DNA from: Gemmata massiliana
Lineage (GTDB): Bacteria; Planctomycetota; Planctomycetia; Gemmatales; Gemmataceae
Length of the DNA: 64,000 nucleotides
Reading direction: 5' to 3'
Assembly (NCBI RefSeq): GCF_901538265.1
Contig: NZ_LR593886.1
Location: forward strand, 3,741,738 to 3,805,737
Shown one piece after another: positions 17,289-26,515 of this stretch. The notes beneath the pieces are model-generated. The model ran no database searches. It was not told the origin of the DNA and worked only from the letters and a program-made list of their open reading frames with translations. Numbering within the stretch: position 1 is the stretch's first letter; each line of letters begins with the position of its first letter. Both the position numbers and the translations under genes were made by a program.

Positions 17289-20200
17289 CTACTTCGACAC
17301 ATCGAGCATGTCGCGCACCTTGGACACTAACATTTGGGGCGAAAACGGCTTCTGGAGGAACGCTTCGGTGCGATCGCGCCGGAGCACGACTTCGTCCGTG
17401 TAGCCGCTCATGTAGAGCACGCGCAAATTCGGGAGTCGCCGGTGCAACACTTCCGCGAGTTGCCGACCGCCCATTTCCGGCATCACGACGTCGGTCACGA
17501 GCAGGTCGATTCGGCCCGTGTGTTTTTCTACCGCGCGAATCGCTTCCGCTCCGCTCCCCACCGCGAGCACTTTGTACCCTTGGCCCGTGAGCGAGAGCCG
17601 CGTGATCGAGCGGACCGCGTCCTCGTCTTCGACCAGGAGGACCGTTTCGGTCCCGCCGGTGGGCGCCGGGATCGCTGCAGGCGCCGTCTCCGGCGCTGCT
17701 GAGACGGCCGGGAACAGGAGAGTGAACGCGGTACCGACCCCGAGTTCGCTCGTCACGCTGACGTGCCCACCGCTCTGCTTCACCGCGCCGTGAACGACCG
17801 CGAGCCCCAACCCCGTTCCCTTCCCGACGCCCTTGGTGGTGAAGAACGGCTCGAAGATCTTGGCCCGCACTTGTTCCGTCATCCCGGCCCCGGTATCCGT
17901 TACCGTGAGCCGGACATACGGTCCCGGTTTCAGGTCCGGTTCGTCGGTCCAGTCGTCGGCCCCGAGCGAGATGTTTTGCGTTTCGATCGTCACGCGGCCG
18001 CCGTTGGGCATCGCGTCGCGTGCGTTCACGACGAGGTTCAGCAGCACCTGCTCGATTTGCCCGCGGTCGGCCCGGATTCGGGCGAGCGCCGGGTCCAGAA
18101 CTGTCGCGACGATGACGTCCTCGCCGACGAGCCGGAGCAGTTTGAGGGACTCGGTCACGAGTTCATTGAGGTCGAGAACCTTCGGCTCGATCATTGCCTT
18201 GCGACTGTACGCGAGCAACTGGTGCGTGAGGCGCGCGGCCCGGTCGCCGGCGGCCCGGATCTCCATTAACGGGAGCCGGTGCGAGTCCGCTTCACCCGTA
18301 TCGCGCAAGATCAGATCGCTGAACCCGTTGATGACGGTGAGCAGGTTGTTGAAGTCGTGTGCGATCCCGCCCGCGAGTCGGCCCACGGCTTCCATCTTCG
18401 CCGCCTGCTGGAACTGAGCCTCCAGGCGCTTTCGGGCCGTGATGTCCTCGGTCGACATCACCAATCCGCCGACTTCGCCGCCGGGTAGGTACCAGGGGCG
18501 GACCTCCCAGCGGACCCACTGTATACTCCCGTCGGCCCGCTCGAACCGGTCCTCGTCGCACCGCTCCACGGCCCCGGCCAGGCACCGCTTGTGGGCCTCT
18601 TTCCACCGGTCCGGGATCTCGGGGAACACGTCGTAGTGGCACAGCCCGGTCACGTCGGGGAGCGCCACGTGGTAGTCGGTGAGCCAGCGCCGGCTCACGT
18701 GGATGTAGCGCATCTCGCGGTCCACCATCGCGATCGGCGCCCACACGTGGTCGACGAACAGCCGGAGCTGCTCCTCGCGCTCGCGCAGGGCGCGCTCGGC
18801 GCGCTGGTGCTCGGTGATGTCGATCGCGACCCCGCCGACGAGGGCCGGGCGCCCGTCCGGTCCCGGGATCGGGAACTTGCCCGAGAGGAACGTGACCTCG
18901 GCCCCGTCCGGTGCCGTCAGTGTTTCGACGACCTGGAGCCCTGCCCCGCTCGCCAGCACGCGCTGGTCGTTTCGCTGGAACTGTTCGGCCGCGCGCGCGG
19001 GCGCCACGTCGCGGTCGGTGCGGCCGCACAGGTCGGCCGGGGCGACCCCGAAGAGGTGACCGATCGTGCTGTTGGCGTACACGTACCGCCCGTCGGCGTC
19101 CTTGATCCACGCCAGCCCCGGCAGGTGTGCCATAAAGCGCGTGAACCGGTCCTCGCTCTCGCGCAGGTCGCGCACCGCGCGGTCGCTCTCGATCGCGATA
19201 CTGGCGAGGTGCTCGGCCCGTTCGATGAGTTCCGCGAACCGCGGGTCCGGGGCGCTCGGCTCGCGCGCGTACACGGCGAACGTGCCCAGCACGGTTCGCG
19301 GCGCCGGTCCGCGCGGGGCCGCGAAGATCGGCACGGACCAGCACGCGCGCAGCCCGTGCCCGAGCGCGAGGTGCTTGTAATCGGCCCACAGCGGGTCGGT
19401 GGCGATGTCGTTCACGAACACGGGTTTGCGGCTGAACGCCGCGGTACCGCACGACCCGACGCTCGGGCCGATCGCGAACCCGTTCACGCCCGCGTTGTAG
19501 TCCGCCGGGAGGTTCGGGGCGGAGCCGAGCCGGAGGTGGACCCCGTCGCGGTCCAGTAGCAGGACCGAGCAGGCGACCCCGGGGAGCTGGTCCTCGACGA
19601 TCCGAACGATCTCGTCGAGGACCACGGGGAGCGGGGCGCCACTCGCGATCCGTTCCAGTACCCGGTTCTGGTGCGCCAGGAGCGCTGTCGCGCGCTTCCG
19701 CTCGGTGATGTCCCGGGACAGAATCTGCATTCCCGTTACGCCGTTGACCACGCACGGCCCGGCACACGTCTCCACGTCGATGACCACCCCGTCGAGGCGC
19801 CGGATGCGGACCTCGCGCGGCCCCATCGTCACCCCGTCGCGGAGGATCAGGGCCTGCCGCGTGACGCTTTCCGCTACCTCGTCCGGGTGGAGCCGGGAGT
19901 TGATTTCCAGCCCGATCAGCGCGTCCGTCGAGGGCGCCTTCATCATCCGGGCGGTGGCCGGGTTCGCGAACACGATGCGCCCGTCGCAGACGATGATGAT
20001 CGACTCCGGCGCCAGTTCGACCAGCGCGCGGTACCGCTGCTCGCTGTCACGCAGTTCCGCTTCCGCGCGCTTGCGGTCGGTGACGTCGCGCGCGGTCCCG
20101 ATCACCCCGACGGTGCGCCCGGACTCGTCCCGGTACGGGATCTTGGTCGAGAAGTACGTTCGCGGACCCAGGGCCGTGCCGAGATCCGTTTCCCAGGTGC

Positions 20201-20657
20201 GCAGTTCCCCGGATTCGATGACCGCGCGGTCCTGGTCCACCAGGCGCCGGGCCGTTTCCGGGTCGAACAATTCGGTATCGTCTTTCCCGACTGTCTCTTC
20301 GATCGACTTTCCCGCGAACCGCGCCGAAGGCCCGTTCAACAGGAGGTAGCGCCCTTTGAGATCCTTGACGAACACCGCGTCCGTGGTGCCCTCGGTGACT
20401 GACCGGAGGAGCCAGATCGCGCGCACCAGGGCGCGGACCTCGCGGCGCACCATTACGTACAGGAGGGCGGACGACAGCGCGACGAACGCGGTGCCCTTCA
20501 GGGCCGAGGCCCAGAACGTTTCGACCGGGTCCACGCCCATCAGCAGGAGGGCGCGATCGGACAGCCAGATCCAGGCGAGCGCGAATAAAAAATACGCCCC
20601 TGCGACGCGCGCGGGCGACGCGCGGTGGGTCGGGGCGGGCAGAAGTGTGTGGCCCAT
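17289..20657 (-). CDS. Hybrid histidine kinase with four PAS, one GAF and a receiver domain
   Basis: A protein of 1122 residues from the ATG at 20657, chosen because AGGGGC precedes it and hydrophobic helices begin directly after. Two N-terminal transmembrane helices (about residues 18-36 and 50-68) are followed by PAS 1 (about 85-200), PAS 2 (205-325), a GAF domain (about 345-500; VGSCGTAAF, FVNDIATDPLW), PAS 3 (515-635) and PAS 4 (640-760). HisKA has GGIAHDFNN with the phospho-histidine. The ATPase region shows NLVVNARDAM, DTGAGM and GTGLGLAVV. The receiver at the C-terminus has LLVTDVVMPE with the phospho-aspartate. No separate output protein is adjacent, so it may feed a phosphorelay elsewhere. 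Confidence 0.93.
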   Translation of the reverse strand: MGHTLLPAPTHRASPARVAGAYFLFALAWIWLSDRALLLMGVDPVETFWASALKGTAFVALSSALLYVMVRREVRALVRAIWLLRSVTEGTTDAVFVKDLKGRYLLLNGPSARFAGKSIEETVGKDDTELFDPETARRLVDQDRAVIESGELRTWETDLGTALGPRTYFSTKIPYRDESGRTVGVIGTARDVTDRKRAEAELRDSEQRYRALVELAPESIIIVCDGRIVFANPATARMMKAPSTDALIGLEINSRLHPDEVAESVTRQALILRDGVTMGPREVRIRRLDGVVIDVETCAGPCVVNGVTGMQILSRDITERKRATALLAHQNRVLERIASGAPLPVVLDEIVRIVEDQLPGVACSVLLLDRDGVHLRLGSAPNLPADYNAGVNGFAIGPSVGSCGTAAFSRKPVFVNDIATDPLWADYKHLALGHGLRACWSVPIFAAPRGPAPRTVLGTFAVYAREPSAPDPRFAELIERAEHLASIAIESDRAVRDLRESEDRFTRFMAHLPGLAWIKDADGRYVYANSTIGHLFGVAPADLCGRTDRDVAPARAAEQFQRNDQRVLASGAGLQVVETLTAPDGAEVTFLSGKFPIPGPDGRPALVGGVAIDITEHQRAERALREREEQLRLFVDHVWAPIAMVDREMRYIHVSRRWLTDYHVALPDVTGLCHYDVFPEIPDRWKEAHKRCLAGAVERCDEDRFERADGSIQWVRWEVRPWYLPGGEVGGLVMSTEDITARKRLEAQFQQAAKMEAVGRLAGGIAHDFNNLLTVINGFSDLILRDTGEADSHRLPLMEIRAAGDRAARLTHQLLAYSRKAMIEPKVLDLNELVTESLKLLRLVGEDVIVATVLDPALARIRADRGQIEQVLLNLVVNARDAMPNGGRVTIETQNISLGADDWTDEPDLKPGPYVRLTVTDTGAGMTEQVRAKIFEPFFTTKGVGKGTGLGLAVVHGAVKQSGGHVSVTSELGVGTAFTLLFPAVSAAPETAPAAIPAPTGGTETVLLVEDEDAVRSITRLSLTGQGYKVLAVGSGAEAIRAVEKHTGRIDLLVTDVVMPEMGGRQLAEVLHRRLPNLRVLYMSGYTDEVVLRRDRTEAFLQKPFSPQMLVSKVRDMLDVSK

Positions 20658-21137
20658 TATAAGAGCCCCTGGAACGCAAACGGCGGAACCCGACCGGTAC
20701 CGGGCACCGGTCGGATCCCGAACGAACTGTTGTGGTACCCTCGAGCCTCCGCGGACCGGCGGAAGGCGATCACCGTCACGTGGTTGATCCCGCAACGCCA
20801 ACGCACCCGAACACTCATGCCCACCCGGGCAGCCATTGTGAACATACAACGGCTAGCGCCTGGAAAGGCTATTCAAACCATGCGACCAGAATATTATCGA
20901 AGCGTTGCACACGGTATTGTCCACCGGACCGGAATAAACGTCCGTTTCTCGATCTGCGGACCGCTCACTGGCCGAAGTGCCGGCCACGACCAGTTTCAGC
21001 CGATATTGGGGCGATGGCGACTGCCTTTCGACCGGTCTCAATATTGTATCCCTCCGTGGAACATCGGACCGCGTCGCGGAAATTACCGTGTCCGAAACTC
21101 CAACGGTCTCTCCACTCGGAGTCGCTAACATACCCCC
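20658..21137. other. Intergenic region between divergent genes
   Basis: These 480 bp separate the histidine kinase (minus) from threonine synthase (plus) and must hold both promoters. Apart from the stem-loop at 20690-20714 I see no gene, RNA structure or strong promoter motif. Open frames crossing it have no recognisable domain and are rich in arginine and proline, as expected for chance frames in high-GC DNA. Confidence 0.6.
20690..20714 (-). promoter_or_regulatory. Stem-loop in histidine kinase leader
   Basis: CCGACCGGT at 20690-20698 pairs perfectly with ACCGGTCGG at 20706-20714 across a 7-nt loop. It ends 33 nt upstream of the kinase start on the minus strand, so it would fall in the mRNA leader if the promoter is further upstream, or could be an operator. 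Confidence 0.35.
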
Positions 21138-22361
21138 ATGAATCACTACGTTTCGCACCTGGAAGCCGCGATCGACGGCACCGTGCTACCGTTCGGCCAA
21201 CTCGCCAATATGCACAACGCGCGCCCAATTTGGGTGCGGTACCACCTCGATCAGATCAAAACCGCGGTCACGCCTGCTCAGATTGCCACCCGCGCCCCGT
21301 CACTGTGGCGCTACCGCGAACTGCTCCCGCTGCCGCTCGATGAAGCGCCGGTCACGCTCGGCGAGGGCATGACGCCCCTTCTGCACTGCGCGCGACTCGG
21401 TACGCAACTCGGGCTGTCGCAACTGTTCGTGAAAGACGAATCGCAGCTCCCGACCGGCAGCTTCAAGAGCCGCGGAATGGCCGCGGCCGTGAGTATGGCA
21501 AAGTGGCTCGGGGTGAAGCGCGTCGCGCTCCCGACGGCAGGGAATGCGGGCGGGGCGGCAGCTGCGTATGCGGCCCGGGCGGGGCTGGAGTGCTTCGTCT
21601 TCATGCCGCACGACACGCCCGTCGTGAACCAGTTCGAGGCCCAACTCTACGGCGCGAAGGCGTTCCGGGTGAACGGCCTGATCAACGATTGCGGCAAGAT
21701 CGTGAAGGACGGCGCGGAGCGCATGGGGTGGTTCGACCTCTCTACCCTCAAGGAACCGTACCGGCTCGAAGGCAAGAAGACGATGGGGCTGGAGCTGGCC
21801 GAGCAGATGCAGTGGGAACTGCCGGACGTGATCTTCTACCCCACGGGCGGCGGCACCGGGCTGATCGGCATGTGGAAGGCCTTCGCGGAACTGAAGGAAC
21901 TGGGGTGGTTGCGGGGCGGGGAGTTCCCTCGACTCATTTCGTGCCAAGCGGAAGGGTGCGCGCCGATCGTGCGCGCGTTCGAGAAGGGCGAGCGGTTCGC
22001 GGACCTGTTCCCGAACGCCCACACGGTCGCGAGCGGGCTGCGTGTGCCTGTCGCGGTCGGTGACTTCATGATGCTCGACGCGATCCGCGCGAGTGGCGGG
22101 AAAGCCGCTGCCGGGAGCGAGTCCAAGATCGGTGCCTGGATGCAGCGCGCGAGTTCCGCAGAGGGGATCAGCGTCTGCCCGGAAACCGCGGTGTGTTTCG
22201 ACGTTCTCGAACGCATGATCGCCGCGGGCGAAGTGAAGCCCGACGAGCGCGTGGTGGTGTTCAACACCGGGGCGGCCCCCAAGTACCTCGAAGCGATGCC
22301 CTACGCCCTGCCCGCACTCGACAAAGACCGGGTGGACTGGGACGCGATCGTCCGGGCGTAG
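21138..22361 (+). CDS. thrC: Threonine synthase
   Basis: A 407-residue PLP enzyme of fold type II. It converts O-phosphohomoserine to threonine. The PLP lysine is Lys110 in QLPTGSFKSRGMA; the phosphate-binding motif is TAGNAGGAAAAYA, and PTGGGTGLIGMW is the cofactor-binding glycine loop. VTLGEGMTPLL in the N-terminal part is also characteristic. The related diaminopropionate-lyase and cysteate-synthase families share this fold, but motif match and length favour threonine synthase. No other threonine pathway genes are adjacent. The start has no clear Shine-Dalgarno sequence. Confidence 0.87.
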   Translation: MNHYVSHLEAAIDGTVLPFGQLANMHNARPIWVRYHLDQIKTAVTPAQIATRAPSLWRYRELLPLPLDEAPVTLGEGMTPLLHCARLGTQLGLSQLFVKDESQLPTGSFKSRGMAAAVSMAKWLGVKRVALPTAGNAGGAAAAYAARAGLECFVFMPHDTPVVNQFEAQLYGAKAFRVNGLINDCGKIVKDGAERMGWFDLSTLKEPYRLEGKKTMGLELAEQMQWELPDVIFYPTGGGTGLIGMWKAFAELKELGWLRGGEFPRLISCQAEGCAPIVRAFEKGERFADLFPNAHTVASGLRVPVAVGDFMMLDAIRASGGKAAAGSESKIGAWMQRASSAEGISVCPETAVCFDVLERMIAAGEVKPDERVVVFNTGAAPKYLEAMPYALPALDKDRVDWDAIVRA

Positions 22362-22450
22362 GGCCGTTTGACCCGGCGCCTGGAAGAGCGCGGGCCGGTC
22401 CGTATGAAGGCGAAGGGGCTTGTCGCGTTCACATCGAGAGGGATCGCGTC

Positions 22451-23287
22451 ATGAGAACGGTGCGCGTCGGGGCTGTCGGGTTCGTCGTCGTTGCCCTGAT
22501 CGGGGTGGCGTGTGCCCAGGATAAGAAGCCGGCCGTTATCACCATCACGGTTCCGGAGCGGGGGTACAAGGAAACCGTCGTCAAGGTGGACGGGGACGAG
22601 GTCATCGGGACCGGCGCCACCCGGACGTTCACCACGCCGGCCCTCGAGGCCGGCAAGGAGTACACGTTCAAGATCGAAGCGCTGATCGAGCCGAACAACT
22701 ACACGAAGATCACCCGGCCGCGCGAGATCAAGGTCAAGGCCGGCGACGCGGCGAAGATCGACCTCACGACCGAGGACAAGAAACTGGACAAGATCGTCGT
22801 CCGCTGGGTGCCGACCCCCGTCGACATCGTGGACGAGATGGCCAAGCTCGCCAAGATCGGGAAGGACGACGTGATCTTCGATCCGGGGTGCGGCGACGCG
22901 GTCATGCTCATCCGCCCGGTCAAGGAACTCGGGGCCAAGAAGGGGATCGGCATCGACATCGACCCGAAGATGGTGGCCGAAGCGAAGACCAAGGCGAAGG
23001 CCGAGGGGGTCGCGGACAAGGTCGTCATCACCGAAGGCGACATTCTCAACGAGAAGGACATGGCCGGCGCTGCCGAGGCGACCGTGGTCCTCGTTTACAT
23101 CGGCGACGACCTCGGGGCGCGCATGAGCCCCGTGCTCCAAAAGCTACTCAAACCCGGTGCCCGGGTCGTGTCGCACCGGTTCAAACTCGGCGACTGGAAG
23201 CCGGACCGGACCGTGACCGTGAAGGGAGCGGACGGTGACGATTACGTCCTTCACCTGTGGACCGTAAAGGAAAAAGAGAAGAAGTAA
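22451..23287 (+). CDS. Exported TIGR03000-domain/SAM methyltransferase fusion
   Basis: I start at the ATG at 22451, which begins a signal peptide (RVGAVGFVVVALIGVACAQ) and gives 278 residues. Residues about 28-105 match the planctomycete TIGR03000 domain: ITITVPERGYKETVVKVDGD, then TGATRTFTTPALEAGKEYTF. From about residue 115 a class I methyltransferase follows: VDEMAKLAKIGKDDVIFDPGC holds motif I, GIGIDIDPKMV the acidic residue, and VVITEGDILN a later motif. The signal peptide would place a SAM-dependent fold outside the cytoplasm, where SAM is not expected. Either export does not occur or the fold has another role. Confidence 0.82.
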   Translation: MRTVRVGAVGFVVVALIGVACAQDKKPAVITITVPERGYKETVVKVDGDEVIGTGATRTFTTPALEAGKEYTFKIEALIEPNNYTKITRPREIKVKAGDAAKIDLTTEDKKLDKIVVRWVPTPVDIVDEMAKLAKIGKDDVIFDPGCGDAVMLIRPVKELGAKKGIGIDIDPKMVAEAKTKAKAEGVADKVVITEGDILNEKDMAGAAEATVVLVYIGDDLGARMSPVLQKLLKPGARVVSHRFKLGDWKPDRTVTVKGADGDDYVLHLWTVKEKEKK

Positions 23288-23305
23288 CGAACGCAAACGC
23301 CTCTT

Positions 23306-23407
23306 GGCGAACGGCCGGTGTGAGCCGGCCGGTAGGGGCTTGAAGTTGATCGTGCTCGCGACTGCTCACTGCGGGTTTCACCGGCCGGCTCACACCGGCC
23401 GTTCGCC
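23306..23407. repeat. REP-doublet-like inverted repeat A
   Basis: A 28-nt arm at 23306-23333 (GGCGAACGGCCGGTGTGAGC and so on) is repeated in perfect inverted orientation at 23380-23407, separated by 46 nt. Each arm has an internal GGCCGG/CCGGCC hairpin. It lies between two convergent genes, so it could also end transcription from both sides. The arm is related to that of the inverted repeat at 35134-35201 (19 of 28 positions identical without gaps). Confidence 0.75.
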
Positions 23408-23445
23408 TCCTGGAACCGTGGGTGGGCGCACTGTGACGGTTCGCT

Positions 23446-26166
23446 TCACTTCACCGGATCGGCTTCCAGGATCTCGACCGTTCGCACCGCGAGTTGGTTA
23501 CCCTCGCCGACCGTATTGTTGAGGACGCACACGTCGATCTTCCCACCGGTCGAGCGCTGGAACGTCAGTTCAATGGTCTTCCACTTTCCGTCGGTCCCTT
23601 CCAGCCGGGCTTCGGAGAGGACGGGGTATTCCCCCTCCTTCGGGTTCCGGATCTGCGCGACGCCGTGGGCATCGTTCGTCGTCCGATATTCCACGGACAC
23701 GCGGTATTTTTTCCCGGGTAGCACCGGTAGGTTCAACCCTTCATCGAACTGGAACAGTATCTGACTCGAGACCTCGGTGTTGAGGTTCGTGAGACCGATC
23801 CACGAGCGCCCTTCGGTTACTTCACCGCGGAACTCGGCTACCGACTCTTTCTTCCAGCAGTGCAGGTAAATCCCCTTTCCGGTCAACTCCGACGCGTGGG
23901 TGTCGCCGTGCTCGCCGTCCCGGAACGTGGACTTGAACAGCATGTTTTGAGGGAACTGGAAGCTGTAAACGAGCGGGCCAACGGGGGCTGGCGGGAGGGG
24001 CCAGATGCGCACGTTGTGGTCGCGCCCGCCGGCCACCGCGAACCGGCCGTCTCGGGAGGGCATGATGCTGATCAGGTCGGCCCACACGCCCCCGCGCCAG
24101 CACGTAAGCTCTCGGCCGGTCAGCGTGTCCCAGACTTTGACGGTCCCGCCCTCGCCGGTCGGCTTGACGTCCTGCATCGGGCCGCCGCACGTGACCATGC
24201 GCCGCCCGTCGGACAGGAAGCGGACGCGCTCGACGATCCCGTCGTGCGCATCGATACTGCGGATCTCCGTGCCGGTGTTCAGGTTCCACAGCCGAATGGT
24301 GCCGTCGAACCCGCCCGAGGCGAGGGCCTGCCCGTCCGGGCGGAACTCGATCGCCCGGACCTCCCCTGTGTGACCGGTCAATCGGTTCAGTTCGCTCCCG
24401 TCGGCCGTCGCCCACACCTTGATGAAATTCGATTCGTTGGGGATCGGCCCTTCGCCGCACCCGGCGGCGAACTTCGTGCCGTCCGGGGAGAACGCAACGG
24501 CCCAGACCTGTTTGGCCGAGAACTCGAACCGCCGCACTTCGTCGCCACTGGTCATATCCCGGAGGATCACGGTACCGTCGGCCCCGCTGGTTAACAGGTA
24601 CTCGCCACCGGGGGACACCGCGAGCCCCCAAGTCGCCTTCTCGTGTGCCTGGTACGCGCGGACCTCGCGCCCGGTCTCCCAGTCGAAGACCAGGATCGGC
24701 ATGCGCTCCCCGGCGACGAGCAGGTGGCGCCCGTTCGGGGTGGTCGCGCAGACCAGTCCGCGCGCGCCGGGGCGCGTCGGCGGGTTGTGGAGCCGGGCGC
24801 CCGTTTTGGCGTCCCAAATGAACAACTTGCCGTCCCAATCGACGGACGCGCACCGCGTTCCGTCCGGTGAGAGCACAATGTCGTTTACGGGGGTGGTGTG
24901 ACCGGACAGGATCTGCGCTTCGGTGGCCAGCGAGTACTGAGGGTCGGCGCCTTCACCGGATTGCGGGTGGGCCGATTTCGCCCCGAGGACCGCGTACAGG
25001 AGGCCGGCGACGAGGACCGGCGCGCACCAGACGGCGCGCCGGATCGTGCGCGAGTGCAGGGCGCGCTGGAGTTTCGTCCGCCGCGCTTGTAAAGCGGTCA
25101 GGTTCACGGCCGTCGTGTCATTGCCCCGGAGCACGCTCGTGATCCCGCTCGGCATGTCGACCGGGAGCCACGGGCCGAGCGCGACGAGTACCTCGCGCGC
25201 CGATTGGTACCGGTCCCGCGGGAGCTTCGCCATCATGCGCGTGACGACGGCCGCCAGTCCGGGCGCGACGTCGGGCCGGATCTTGCTCACGTCCGGCGTC
25301 GCCGCCATTTGGTGCTGGGCCACTTTCTGCGCGGTCGACCCCTGGAACGGCGCGCGCCCCGTGAGCAGCGCGAAGAACGTCGCCCCGAGGCTGTAAATGT
25401 CGCTCCGGGCGTCGAGGTCCGCGTTGAGGGCCTGTTCCGGGGAGAGGTAATCCGCGGTCCCGACGATGACGTCTTCGTCCAGAGTGGCGGTGAGCGAATC
25501 TTTTGGGTTGCAGACGGACCGGGCGAGCCCCATGTCGAGCACCTTCACGGTGCCGTCGCTCGCCAGGATCAGGTTCGCGGGCTTGACGTCGCGGTGAACG
25601 AAGCCCTTGCCGTGGGCGTGCCGCAACCCCGCCGCGGCCTGGGCGATGTAGTTGGCGGCGCGCTCGGGGAGTAGAGGGCCAGACTTGTCGAGGATCGCCT
25701 GGAGGTCGACACCGTCCACGAATTCCATGACCAAAAAGTGCGTCCCGGCCGCCTGGGTGATGTCGTGCAGCCGGACGATGTTCGGGTGGTCGAGGGCCGC
25801 GACCGCGCGGGCCTCGCGGAAGAATCGCTCCAGTCCGAGTTTCTCGCGGGCCTGTTCCTCGTTCAGCACCTTGATCGCAACCTTGCGCCCAAGGTCGACG
25901 TGTTCCGCGAGGTACACGACGCCCATCCCACCCTTACCCAACGGGCCGAGCACCCGGTACTGCCCCAACACCAGCCCGCGCACGCGGCCCGCGAGGATCT
26001 GCTTCGCCTGGAACGGCGTGAGCACCTCGGCACTTACTAGTTTCTCTGCGCACGCGATCGGTTCCGCCGGGAACTCGTCGGAGACGCGGGCGAGGGTATT
26101 TTCGTCGATTAGACCGCTCGTGCGGACTAGGTCGAGGAAATCGGGAGTGGTCATGGGCGCGGCCAT
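23446..26166 (-). CDS. Ser/Thr kinase with WD40 repeats and C-terminal beta-sandwich
   Basis: A protein of 906 residues from the ATG at 26166 (an ATG at 26154 is also possible). Kinase features: LGKGGMGVVYLAEHV, VAIKVL, FVHRDVKPANLIL and YLSPEQALN; the DFG motif reads DMG in VKVLDMGLARS, a variant common in planctomycete kinases. A single transmembrane helix (residues about 380-400) follows. The exported part has about six WD40 blades (for example ILSGHTTPVNDIVLSPDGTR, LTGHTGEVRAIEFRPDGQ and IRLWNLNTG) and, from about residue 750, a beta-rich domain reading KYRVSVEYRTTND and GKWKTIELTFQR, similar to carbohydrate-binding sandwich modules. It probably couples an extracytoplasmic ligand to phosphorylation. 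Confidence 0.9.
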   Translation of the reverse strand: MAAPMTTPDFLDLVRTSGLIDENTLARVSDEFPAEPIACAEKLVSAEVLTPFQAKQILAGRVRGLVLGQYRVLGPLGKGGMGVVYLAEHVDLGRKVAIKVLNEEQAREKLGLERFFREARAVAALDHPNIVRLHDITQAAGTHFLVMEFVDGVDLQAILDKSGPLLPERAANYIAQAAAGLRHAHGKGFVHRDVKPANLILASDGTVKVLDMGLARSVCNPKDSLTATLDEDVIVGTADYLSPEQALNADLDARSDIYSLGATFFALLTGRAPFQGSTAQKVAQHQMAATPDVSKIRPDVAPGLAAVVTRMMAKLPRDRYQSAREVLVALGPWLPVDMPSGITSVLRGNDTTAVNLTALQARRTKLQRALHSRTIRRAVWCAPVLVAGLLYAVLGAKSAHPQSGEGADPQYSLATEAQILSGHTTPVNDIVLSPDGTRCASVDWDGKLFIWDAKTGARLHNPPTRPGARGLVCATTPNGRHLLVAGERMPILVFDWETGREVRAYQAHEKATWGLAVSPGGEYLLTSGADGTVILRDMTSGDEVRRFEFSAKQVWAVAFSPDGTKFAAGCGEGPIPNESNFIKVWATADGSELNRLTGHTGEVRAIEFRPDGQALASGGFDGTIRLWNLNTGTEIRSIDAHDGIVERVRFLSDGRRMVTCGGPMQDVKPTGEGGTVKVWDTLTGRELTCWRGGVWADLISIMPSRDGRFAVAGGRDHNVRIWPLPPAPVGPLVYSFQFPQNMLFKSTFRDGEHGDTHASELTGKGIYLHCWKKESVAEFRGEVTEGRSWIGLTNLNTEVSSQILFQFDEGLNLPVLPGKKYRVSVEYRTTNDAHGVAQIRNPKEGEYPVLSEARLEGTDGKWKTIELTFQRSTGGKIDVCVLNNTVGEGNQLAVRTVEILEADPVK

Positions 26167-26515
26167 TGGGCAATAGCTCGGCAGCGGGAGGGACCGTGAA
26201 AACGGTTCGATGGGAACTGTAGGACGGATTCTCACCGATTTCCTAGGGTATTCCCGCGTTCTCGTGTGGGGCGGGAATTGCGACCGAGCAGCAATTGCCG
26301 AGGCAATTTGATGCCAATCCTGGCCTCCGAAATCGCGCCTGCAGCGAGTTCTCGTGCCAGAACATGAGAGATATGTGATCGCTTTTCATAATGATCTCAT
26401 CAGCGCCGGTCGCGCATCGACGATATTTGCCCGTCCGGGTGTCGAATCACTCATAAATGGTCGCTCGCGCTTCCTCGGGGCGGTCAACCGAAGCGAATTC
26501 GCGCGCGAGGCGCCC
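26167..26515. promoter_or_regulatory. Divergent intergenic region with a palindrome
   Basis: 349 bp between the WD40 kinase (minus) and the HExxH protein (plus). AATTGCC at 26293-26299 and GGCAATT at 26302-26308 form a 16-nt near-continuous palindrome that could bind a dimeric regulator of either gene. An open frame from 26354 runs into the gene at 26516, but its first part has no family similarity that I recognise. Confidence 0.4.

Noticed and set aside
18292-19767. Minus-strand 491-codon frame within the histidine kinase
   Set aside because: Alternative frame of the same strand; the kinase frame has complete PAS, GAF, HisKA and ATPase motifs.
20732-21343. Open frame of 203 codons running into thrC
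   Set aside because: It overlaps thrC in another frame and has a biased, featureless composition.
26354-26515. Longer N-terminus for the HExxH protein
   Set aside because: The first 54 codons have no hydrophobic or family features, and the ATG at 26516 has a fitting GAGG.
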